Shown in pieces: positions 32,171 to 44,100 of a stretch of DNA of 64,000 bases. Each line of letters begins with the position of its first letter. Position 1 is the first letter of the stretch. Source of the DNA: Gari tellinella. Lineage: Eukaryota; Mollusca; Bivalvia; Cardiida; Psammobiidae. The stretch spans positions 34,613,246 to 34,677,245 of the forward strand of contig OV277866.1 in NCBI GenBank assembly GCA_922989275.2, read 5' to 3'. Under the pieces are notes generated by a model. It made no database searches. It saw only the letters and a program-made list of their open reading frames with translations, and was not told the origin of the DNA. The translations under genes and the position numbers were made by a program.

Positions 32171-35100
32171 GTGAGGTAACAAGTAATCACTAATAAAGCT
32201 TTATGTATTTGAAAAGTGTTCTCAAACATTACAACAAATGCTACACCAATGCAAAGGGCACTTACGTAGGAATAAAATGTTAAAGTTTAATATGAATACT
32301 AGTTGTTTTATAAAAGATCTACAGTACCATGGAACACCACTCGTATTTCTAGGTGTTCGATATTTAGCATTAATACTATGCTATTGTTTTAGCGACGTTT
32401 GCTATTGCAGCTCAAGTACATAGACATTGTAGCAAGGCAACATAATGTTGAACTAAATATGATGAAAGACGAAGGTCGGAAAGAAATAAACGGTATCAGA
32501 ACAAACGTCTATGAGGCCCTAGACAAAATATACGAGTAGGTTTATTGATAAAAAACTAAGTGGTCTTCTCACATTGTTAATAACCTTAATTTGGAATGAG
32601 CACGTGAGAGCAGTGTTTGATGATGTTGTTGTTTACAAATAAGTTGTTGTTATTGTTGTTGAAGTGGGTTTTTAAGTTGCTTGAACAGGAGACCAGTCGC
32701 CTGATCAACATCTCATTACATCGTTTTAAAGATATGAGGTATTGATCTAAAAATAATGTGAACCCTGACCAAAGTTACAAACACTCTGGATTTTAACCTT
32801 TTCAGTACTTTGGCCGACATACAAATGCATTTTATTATGGATTTATCCATTAGTTGAATTACTGAAAAGGTATCGCCTGTTAGCAACTTTTTACTGCAGC
32901 ATGCAAAACTATGGCAGTGAGCCTAAATCTTTTCTGCAAGTTGATCAAGCTGGCATGCCCCAGAACAATACAGGGCTAACAAATAAGAGTATTTCAAGTG
33001 TGGAGTTCCATATCAGAGACCGAGTAACACGACCTGTCAAACTGTTAATGTTAAAAACGACAACGTCTAGCAAATATTAACCATAAGTTTAATTTGAAAA
33101 GCAAACGGGTTGACGCCTTATCAGACACCGTATAGCCTGGTTCCTAATTTGATTTGTAGAGGGCATAGGACTTTTACCATTTATTAATAACTTTGTTTGG
33201 GAAATATCAATGTCTTCCCGAATTTACACACACTATCATTTCTTTTCCATAGCAAATTACGAGATGTTGAACGCAATGAACACAGCCAGAGGTTGGCTTC
33301 TTATGCTACAGACATCATACAATGGCACTTCGTCGAACCCGATTCTACTGGATTACAAAGGCTACGCCAATATGAGCCTACTGTCAACAGAGAAATAGAA
33401 GACGCCTACAAAGAAAAAGAGTCTAGGATGGAACTGATGTAAGACACACGTCTTAGCACATCGTGTATTAAACCATAAAACTTAATAAAATATATTGAAT
33501 TAAACGAGTACCGAGATATTTATGGTACATATTATAACACCATCAAATAAACAGGCATCACTATTTACACCCTAACATAAGCTTAAGCTATTTGGGAATA
33601 GTGCATTTGTCTACTCGTAACACATGTAAGTGAAAACTATGCGTTCGTCCGTTACATAAATAAAATTACTTCAGGTCAAAACTAACATGGTTTGTAACAT
33701 TTAAATAGACATTTTATTTATTTAGTAAAACTGTTACCTGTTTAAACATTGCGATATATAGCCTTTGCATTTAATTCAACTAACGTTATCAAAATAACGT
33801 ATTACTTTATAATACGAATTAAAACAAATTCTTACGTCATTTTTAGCAAAGACCAACACAATAGGTGCTTGGATATTTCTTACGTTAAGGCTATTTGTTA
33901 TTATACTGTGTCGCTGTCATAATGAAGGCACAAGCCGTCTTAAACATTCAAAGGCACACTACAGCCTGCTTAAAATATCGTCTGCCTCTTTGTCAATTTT
34001 ACCATTTTAGGGATTTAGACATAAGTAACATCGATATTTAGTATCAAACAGTTTAGATCCTAACAGTCATGCTAAATGAAAGTCCGCCTTAGAATATACA
34101 TTCAACGAACTATTATTTTTGCTCAGATTTCAGAATGATGATAACCCCCGTCTGTACGTCATCGACTTTTTAGTTATGACACAATACCCACACGACTCGC
34201 CTAAAGACAAGGTTCCGATCCTGCGTCGAGATAATCAACTGGGTAAATCTACAAGACAATTTTCAGAAACAAAGTGCTAAATACGTTTTTCTGTTGTCAA
34301 AAAAAGCAATATTTTGAAGAAAAAAAGCGCTGGTGCCTGGATTCTTGTCCACGAATGCGCTTCTTTAGTTTAGGGTTATTTTGATCCAGCTTTGTAACAA
34401 GTGCAGACTGTACTTAACCCTAATTAGCATTTCGGAAATGGCCCGAATCATTGTGCCGTCAAAACCAGTTACATTTTTCTTGGTTTAGTCTTATCTTCAT
34501 ATACTGTCTAAAAGAACAATATATGGCCGACAAAACTCCCTGCATGGAGCACAGTCATTCATATATGTATATATGTAAACGTTAGTTAGGAACGCAAGGT
34601 ACATTAAAAGTACATTCAGTGAAAACCAAAAGACTCGAAACACTTGCGCAAAAGCAAATTAACAAAATATTTGCCACTTTTTACGCCCAAGAGTTATAAA
34701 ATGACCTCTGACATGTCGCTATATATGATTTTGTAAATCTAAATATTTACAATATGTACGATCTTTGACATGACAAATACACTTGCGTGGAATCATAGTG
34801 TAGTCAAAGCCAAGCCATAGTCAAGTGTACAAATCAAGATTTTAATTTATCTAGTCTATATTGGATTGTTATTTTCAGTGTAATGTGAAATAACAAACAG
34901 TGCAGTGCCTTATCAGAGGGCTCCTACATCTGATATGGGTATATACACTGTTTGCATAGGATAAATACTGTTCACAGGTACACAAATGGTTATATTTGCA
35001 GACAACAAATGGTGTTCTAAAACGATAGGTGACGAATTCGTGTTCAAGATTTTAAACCGTAACGTGTTTTTCATTAGCTTTATCTTTGACCTGTGGCTTT

Positions 35101-38100
35101 CAGTATGCCATCATAGACACATTAAAGTACTTATGTATATGTTTGCGAAAGGCTGTTTAACACATGTTAGAGTTATCTTATTACAATAGGAATAGGCTTT
35201 TATGTTAACTTGTTCTATTTTGTAGCAAGTGATTCAATCATGTCAGACTGGGACTACAATAACCGAATCTGGCATGGGTCAAACATACCCGGTTTTGAAA
35301 TTAAATCGCAGTTGAGCTTCTTTTTAATCTTAAAATGCTATTTACATGGATTTAACTAGCTTTGGTTTTCAAATTTTGCTGGTAGAAGTACTTGTATGTT
35401 TAATGCTTTTGTCTTTGGGAAGATTCACTCTGTTCATTTTAAACGGAATGATACGCAAACACATGCCAATAAAATATAGAAAATGACAGGTTCAGGGCGT
35501 ATACATGTACATTATATATGATTTTTTTGAATCTGAGAGGTACATACGTTTGGACCTGATCAGACATCGTATTTTCTGGCGTTGTATATGGCTCTAAACT
35601 GCAAAATATACTTGTTGTAGCACGAACACGTTAATTGGGAATGTCTAATGTCTTCTCCATTGAACCTATCTCTTTAGATATTGGTTACTTAGCCCCGTAT
35701 CACTGGTCGCCGATGGCAGATTCGTTACTGGTGCTAGAGCTTTCCAATACAGACCATGAATTTACCAGGGTTAGCGAAGGATTTATGGAATCGTCCGGTG
35801 GAGGTTACATCGTTTCAAAGGTGAGTTAAATTCTGGAGGACTTTGGCAGCCTCGACAATGCACTTAGACCATAATAAATACGAAAGACTCAAGCAGGAAA
35901 CGCAACACATAAAATATAAACCCTGTTCCAAAACCTTACAATCAAAAAGACCGCCAGCACAGTAAGTAAATACATGTAAAACATCTATCAAACTATCTAT
36001 GACAAGATTATTAGTAACACGGGAAAAAATTTAACATTCAAGCCCGTGCTAACAATAACCCACTGTGGCAACGGTCAAATTGTACTCAAGCGACTAGTCT
36101 GTAGTAACGAGTAACTGTAAGACATGGATGGGTTCAGGGTACGACAGAGAGGGAGAGAAAAAACAAACAAAGCACGAAAATCAGACATCACTCTCCCGGT
36201 TAAGGACGGTTTTTTTAGATACATCATCATGTAGTGCTAAGCCCTGTCTGTCGTCGCACAACCAAGGAAGAAAGCATGGTTATCAATTGTAGATGGATCG
36301 ATAACCAAACGTGAAGTGCGCAGCAATATAGTTGGATCATAATCTTTTTGGAGGAAAAATCTAATGCGTTTCACAAACAAGTTTTGAAAATGAATATGTC
36401 CAAGAATCTTACAAAGTTTGTAAATAACATCACCGTAGAACTCCGGATGTGAAATACCTTGCCGCAGAAAAGACAGTAAGTTACATTTATACTTGTTAAT
36501 GAGAGGACGATTTCTATAAAATAATTTAGAAAAGAAGCTTTTCAGTTATAGTTTTATTACGAATGTGGAAGTCCTCAACAGAGGTACAGGCTCTAGCAAC
36601 ACGAATAAGTTACTAGATATCAACCCCGTAAGATGTAGAACGGGGAACATCGCCATCTAGATGAGGATAATTTACAATACTAAAATCAAAATCATCTCGT
36701 TTATCGTAAATCGTAGAAGAAACAATTCCGTTATTTATTAAAAGATCTAAATCTAAAAATGGTGCCGACAAATATGACTCATTTGTTTTATTAAGGCGTA
36801 GTTCTTTTGGGTAAATAAAAGGAAACAACGTATCAAAAAATGAGTTGTCTATATTAAAAATATCATCTAGATAGCGCGATGTATTGTTAAAGGCTTCGAT
36901 CATATCTGCCTGTGTATCAGGTTTTAGACTTAGCATGAAGTCCCTCTCATAACAGTACAAAAATAGGTCTGCGACAAGAGGCGCACAGTTTGTACCCATA
37001 GGGATACCAATCACTTGGCGGTATATGGTACTCCCAAAACGTACATAAATATTATCCAGAAGAAATGATAGTGATTTACAAACATCGGTGCAAGTCCGAA
37101 TAGTGTAATGCTTAACCGTGTCATTTGTAAAAAATGCACGATCAGTATTACACGCCAGAAATAGTTTCCTTTCTCGGGCAAAAGTCTTTTCAATAAGTTG
37201 TATAAGTTTGGCTTTTATTAAACTATGAGGTAAGGTAGTATATAGTGTTGAAAGGTCATAAGTACTTATATTGCAAGCTTGGTATTTTCTATTTTTAAGC
37301 TTCGTCAAAACTTCATTCGAGTTTTTGATAGACCAAAATAGATTAAGTCCAGAATTTTCGTAAGTCTTTGCACAATACCTTTGAACATGTTCTTTGATTT
37401 TAATTAAAGACGATGTCAAAAGTTTGGAAAGCTTAGTAGTAGTACATGCACTTGAATTAGCAATGAAACGGGACTTATATGGAGTTTTGTGGAGTTTTTG
37501 TATCCAGTACATTGTAGGAAGTTTGTTACATGTAATGTTGACTTCAGCTTTTAATTGTACACATGTATCAAGATGATCAGATACTACATTACGTTCCGTT
37601 AAATGGGTTGATGTGTAGGAATTGGTATTTACAAGTATCAACATAATGTAATCGTCATACAATTATCACATTATTGGATGCTTTGTCTGCAGGAACGAGT
37701 ACATATTTGGAATGAAAGTCTTGTATGCCCTTCTTTAAGTGACGAATGCTAAATTTAGGTTTAGGTGGTAAAAGATGGTTATTGGATAATTAGAGCGAAA
37801 TCCGGGTATCGATAATATCAAAAATTAATTATTTCCATTTTGAAAGAGCGTCATTTTCAACATGGTATCTTCGGCACCAGTTGGTACTATAATTATTCAA
37901 AGCTTCCGAAATATGATTGCGGCAAGTATCGAAATCAATTAAGGCAGGTAATCTAAATTTAGGTCCCTTACTCAAAAGCGCTCTGATACGTTAATCTTAA
38001 ATGATATCAAAATTGCCTGTTATTATATGACCCACTGGAGCGTAACAAAATTTAGAAGAGGTACAGTCACATCTATCTGGTGTGTTTTCGAGAATTTTAA

Positions 38101-41100
38101 GATCAGAAACAATTTTATTGTAGTTAAAAATTAACCCTCTTACAGATTTATTATACTTATAGCAAATAATAGGTGGTTCAAGATTTTTGAAATAATTTGG
38201 AATAGCATTCATCACATTTTTGTTTCGGGGAATATTTTGTAAATGTATGAAATCAATACCTTTATTTATAAAAGGGACCTTAATGAAATATCTTTTGTGA
38301 TCGTTTAAAGACTCAATATGAGGTCTGAGAACATGCTGAGTATAACTTTGTATTAAACCCGCAGTAAAATACAGAGGATCTGTGCGTAAAATTATTCCAT
38401 CAGCCGTGTCGTCAATATCTCTTAAAGACGACAATGACAACGAAGAAATCCGAGAAAGCATTTTATGTTTACCAGAAAGTAACAGCAGATTTTGCAAATC
38501 TGTTTTAGAAACCGACTTACGCGATTTACGTTCAATATTTCCAATTATACGAATACCATGCCATCTAGATTTACGGTTGCGTGTAGAATAAATCGAAAAA
38601 ATATCAATAGAAGGTTCTTTTGAAATATTGCCAGATTGGTATATATTATCATTCAAGCCTAAAGGAAAGGGTGTCTGTAAAGCGTTAATCCATTTTAATT
38701 CCGTTATAAATCTAGCCTTACATTTGAAACTATTAGTAGCATTTTTATCATACGTAATAATTATGTTCGACAGGTTGAATTGAAATAAAATCTAATCCAT
38801 GTCCAGATTTTCTAAAATGTTGATAAAAAAAGATCCTCAGTTTTTTGTTTCTACAAGTACGAAGATGTTCATTAAACCTAGTTTTGAGGGGACGACCGGT
38901 TTGCCCAACATACTGGACACCACAACCTGGTGCTTTTCAAGTTAACACGTATATAATATGATTAGTTCGTCAGTTGATGTCTGAATCTATGACAACACTA
39001 AATAATCTACCGTTTACTGATGATTTTATAGTAGACTTGCAAGATAAATAATTGCAACACGCTCACCTCTTAGCATTGCACTTTTCAATAATAGGATGCA
39101 CTGTACGTTTTTTGTTCAGTGGTCGTAATAAAACTGAATTATTGCGCTGAATATAATATTTTAGAGGTGAAAGCATCACTTTTGGACCATTATGAAAACA
39201 ATTATTAATAGAAAGAGATGGAATGTGAAAAGAAGATGCCGAATAGAGCTTAAGTGGTGTTAACTGTACGCACGGCTGTAGTGATACAAAATAAGTATTA
39301 TTTCTAGGGATATGAACAGAACACACAGAGTGCATTCTAAGTGGTGTAAGTGGTATTATTAGTTTTTTGTTAGTTTGTAGTACCATGTTTAAGAGAAGTA
39401 AGTGAGCACCTGCCACTCTGTATCGACTATAACTCTACAGAAAGTAAGTTCGAAATTTATTATAAAGTAATTCCAATTTGAAAAATGTAAAGATTGAAAA
39501 TGGTTAATGTAATTATAACTCTACAGAAAGAAAGTTCGAAATTTATTATAAAGTAATTCCAATTGGAAAGTGTAAAGACTGAAAATGGTTAATTTTAGTA
39601 GTGAAAAAAGTAACTGGTGCGACGTGAGTAACTCATCGCAATACCTTATATGTAAAGAGATAATGAAGAACCGGTACAATACCGAAGCTCATCTGACCAT
39701 CGGTACATAGAGACCTACCATACGGTGCAAGAAAGAAAGACAAAGAGACGAGTTGTACAACAAGTGCACGCTCCTGCAGGAGGAATGATAACACTATTGA
39801 TTAAATATACGGGGCGACGTTTTAAAACCTTCACACGGTACAAGTAACACTATTGTGGCAACAAATAAATACGAAAGACTCAAGCAGGAAACACAACACA
39901 AACAATACACCCACCTCTCAAGCAGAACACACACACAGTCACACACACAGTCATACCACAACAAACACACACACACACACACGCAATACCATTCCTTCAT
40001 CTACACACTAAATAGAAAACAACACGCAAGACAAACATAAAGTAAAGTGAATATAGGAGCCCGCCTTGGTACGGTCAGTAGCAAGCAATATTTAATTATA
40101 AATTAATTAATTATTAACAACCACTGGGTTTAGGGGCGCCCAACCTCAGATTATACAATGTAATTACATACTTTGGTATTCTTTATTCAATACCGTTATA
40201 ACAACCTGTGGACAAAACGCTGTTGAACTGTGTAAGCTATTGTTGCACTGCTATTGTCACACGGTATTAGCATAGCAATTAAGTTACCACAAGTTAACAA
40301 TGGGTGTTGATATCTCAACATATAGGGTTCGTATTGGTCTTCACTATGGCAGGTTTGGAAATCGGCGTCTGTGCAAACCGATGAAGCATGGTATATACAC
40401 ACCGTATACTCGCTCTACTGATGTACACTACCGAACGGTGGTGATGTTTATGGTACTTATCCCTCTGACTATAATATGTAAATATACTGTATTAGTGAAT
40501 ACGTTGTACACCCAAACAAACTGTTCAATTGGACCAAATGTCATCAATGGATCTGACTCGGCATGTGCTTTCAATGTTCAGCGACTTAAGATGCTACTTG
40601 CAAATGACATAGAGTCAAACCCTGGTCCAGCCGATTTTGATACTTTGCCCCGAGCAATTAAGGAATCTGACACAAATCTCTCAGCCCAGATGAAATTGGT
40701 GCAATCTGACATTCACGAGATAAAAACTGAGATGCTGACAATTAAGAATGAACAAGATTCTCTAAAATCGCAATTAAGTGATGTTCAAGGCAAACAAGAT
40801 GATATTGAAAGCAGTTTGAAAGCCACAGATAATACTGTTAATTACCTAGATGAGATTATGGAGACGATGCAACTAGATGTAGACCACATAATAAAGGCCA
40901 CATAATCACATGACGATTCGCTAAGTGAAATCAAGACAGAAATTGAAAACTTAAACAAAAAGTCAATTGCCAATAACATGAGAATATTTGGTTTAAATAT
41001 TGATGCTAAAGCTAGCGAAAACGACCGAAAAGTCCATATCATGAAGAATGTTCTAAATGTAGCGCGTCCAGATATACATTGGGTTGTCGACGATATAAAA

Positions 41101-44100
41101 TACGTGCGTATATATGAAAATGGCGATAACACCTCTCCTCTAGTGATTGTTTCCTTCCGTTTTGATGATGATAAATTCCGAGTTTACGCGGGGAGAGACG
41201 AACTGCGTAAATCATTTATACGAGTTGGAGATGTCATGACTTATGAGCAAAGAAAAGCGTTGAAAAGACTGAAAGCTGAAGGTAAAGCAGGCTATTATCA
41301 TAAAGGAGCATTACATATTAAACCTGACAGTGAAACAACCCCCAGTACTGATAAACGTGAATTTCGTACGGCAGTCCGTAAACTTAATGCTAACCCAAAT
41401 CAAACGGTAAATAATGATCATGTTGAGTCAATAGAAGTAGACTGATAGGAGAAGAACCTAATAAGCAATTGCTTTCGTTCTAATCCTAATGATCTATGTA
41501 TGACTTAAACATGTGTTTGTATTACGAAATAAAATATGTTTAAACTAATAGAAGTAGACTAGGGATCAGGCCGAGGCCCACACAGACTGAACTTAATGTG
41601 CTGGAATATTGAAGGTGTGACAAATAAGTTAGAATTTGAAGAAGTTGTCACCTATTTAAAGTCATTTGAAATATTTGGGTTAATTGAAACCTGGCAAGCT
41701 GATCATGATAAGATTACCATGTTATTTCCTGAGTTTAATTGTTTCTACAAGAATGCTTTTAAATATGGATCTAGAGGAAGAGCAGTGGCCGGAATCTGTG
41801 TTTTTGTCCACAAAACCTTACATACGTTTTGTGAACAATTAAACACAGATTCCAAGTTCATGCTATTCCTGAAACTTAATAAAGATTTAATTGATGATGT
41901 AAAAGATACTGTTCTGTGTTTCACATATTTACCACCGGAAAACTCTCCGGCATATAATAATGACCAGTTGAAAGGGATTGATCTTCTAGAATACGAATTA
42001 AGTATGTTAGATCTTAACCTGTCTAACACACACCTAATAGTAATTGGTGATCTAAATGCCAGAACTGGAACTGAGTCAGACTGTATTGAGGTAGGCCATA
42101 ATATTCCAGAATTTATTGAATATGAAGACTTATGGTTGTCAAACGTTTCAGCTAGATCATCCTGTGACACTAATATAAACAGTGCAGGTAGAAAACTTCT
42201 AGACTTTTGTAAAGTGTATGGAATGTTAATTGTTAATGGAAGATGCGGGAACGATAAAGGTGTTGGTAATTTTACATTTGCAAATGCAAATGGTAGCAGT
42301 GTGATAGACTATATACTTGCGACTGGGGGTGTTATGGATAGCCTAAGCAAATTTAGTGTTGGTGAAAGGACAGAATCGTGCCATTTTACTTTGCAGGTAT
42401 CCATAGAGTCTAAACACCTCCCAGTGAATCAACTAGTAACTGATCAGGACAAATGTGTTAATAAGCCAGTTTATACATTTACTGATACAAACATTGCAAA
42501 GCTTAGAGACAATCTTATGATATTTTCAAAAGACAATTTAGTACATATCACAAACTGTTTAAACAATATGGGTGAGCAAATCGACGATATACTAGATATA
42601 ATGAAGGTTGTCGATAATGCACTATCAGTTTGTAAAAAAACCAGTTAGGTCTAATAAGAGAAGGCCGCAGCCGCCATGGTTTGATAAGGAGTGTTCGAGC
42701 AGGAAAAGAGATAAAACTAAAGCCCTGCGAAAATACAGGCAAAACCGAACCGCAACAAACTTAGAGTTTTACATGAGTTGTAAACAAAGATTTAAGGTAC
42801 ATTGTCAATCTAAAAAGACTAGTATGTATGCCAAACAGTTAGATGACTTGTGTAACTGCTCAAATAGCCCCAGATCCTTTTGGAAAGTTCTTAAACGCAT
42901 TACAAATTCTAATACATGGCAGGCAAATATTAATATAGATGAATGGAAAGAACATTTTGAAACATTATTCCAGTGTGATGACATTGCCAACAAAAACAAT
43001 TTTGATGTTTTAGATGAAGATGAAGATTTGGATGAGATCAGAAATGCAATTTTTTATTTAGATATAAAAGATGAAGAGGTTGCAATGAGTATTAAGTCAT
43101 TAAATAGCTCAAAGGCACCAGGTTAGGATGGTATCCCTCCTGGTTTCTTTAAGCATTCCATGGATATTTTAATGCCTATTATGGTAAGGTTATTTAATAG
43201 ATTGTTTTTAAATGGTGAATTTCCAACGGCATGGGGTAGTGCAGTTTAAGTGCCAATATTTAAGAAAGGCGACCGAGAAAATCCTGAAAATTACCGTGGT
43301 ATATCTCATTTAGATATATTTGGTAAAATTTATACCAGTGTAATTAACAGACGACTCTCTTTTTTTGCCAATGTTTTTAATAAGATTGACGAGTCACAGT
43401 CAGGTTTCAGAGAAGGTTATTCAACAATAGACAACGCATTTGTTTTGCAATCGATAATATCCAAGCAGCTGACTAAAAAAAGGGTAAATTATATGTTGCA
43501 TTCGTAGATTTCAAAACGGCCTTTGATTCAGTGCAAAGGAGTAAACTATGGGAAGTTCTTCAAAGTGCTGATATAAAAGGTAATCTTTTGCGGGCTTTAA
43601 CTGCTATGTACCAGAACGTGAAATCATGTGTTAAATACAATGGTAAGACATCTGAGTATTTTGACTGTCCAGTTGAACTCAAACAAGGCTGTTTAGCATC
43701 TCCGAAACTATTTCTATTTTTTATTAATGAGCTATCCTTAACAATGAAACAAAATAAAGACTTAAAAGGAATTCAGCTCCAGCCAAATGATATTGAAATT
43801 CTGCTTCTAATGTTTGCAGATGATGTGGCTCTTATGGCAGACACGGTTAGAGAACTCCAAAAGCAGTTAAATGTTTTGAATGAGTTTTGCCAAACAAGCT
43901 GTATTAATGTTAATACACAGAAAACGAAAGTAATGGTGTTTAAAAAGGGGGTATGCTATCTAGACACGAAAAAAAGACATACAGAGGGGAAGTCTTACAA
44001 ATAGTAAATACATTTACATACGTCGGTGTTACATTTACTTCTCGTCTTTCTCTCAATGAAATGGCTACAGACTTGGCCACAAAAGCAAAGAGGGCATTAA

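Larger units (their letters stand above)
35873..40149 (-). mobile_element. Penelope-like retroelement with N-terminal GIY-YIG (Naiad type), near full length
   Basis: Inserted in the exon 5-6 intron of PARP copy B; copy A shows the uninterrupted sequence at about 27870-27885, and 13 target bases are missing. On the minus strand the order is 5' region with CA repeats, GIY-YIG endonuclease (about 39000-38780), CxC motif (38063-38071), reverse transcriptase (37640-36600), C-terminal extension, 3' UTR with SECIS-like hairpin (36180-36230). A short direct repeat of the terminal sequence (AATAAATACGAAAGACTCAAG) occurs at both 35873 and about 39863, like the pseudo-LTRs of this class. Four UGA codons replace Cys. 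TAA stops and frameshifts show this copy is inactive. Confidence 0.85.

Noticed and set aside
35873..40149. Hammerhead ribozyme in the Penelope-like element
   Set aside because: No conserved hammerhead core was found by eye near the termini, and N-terminal-endonuclease elements are said to lack it.
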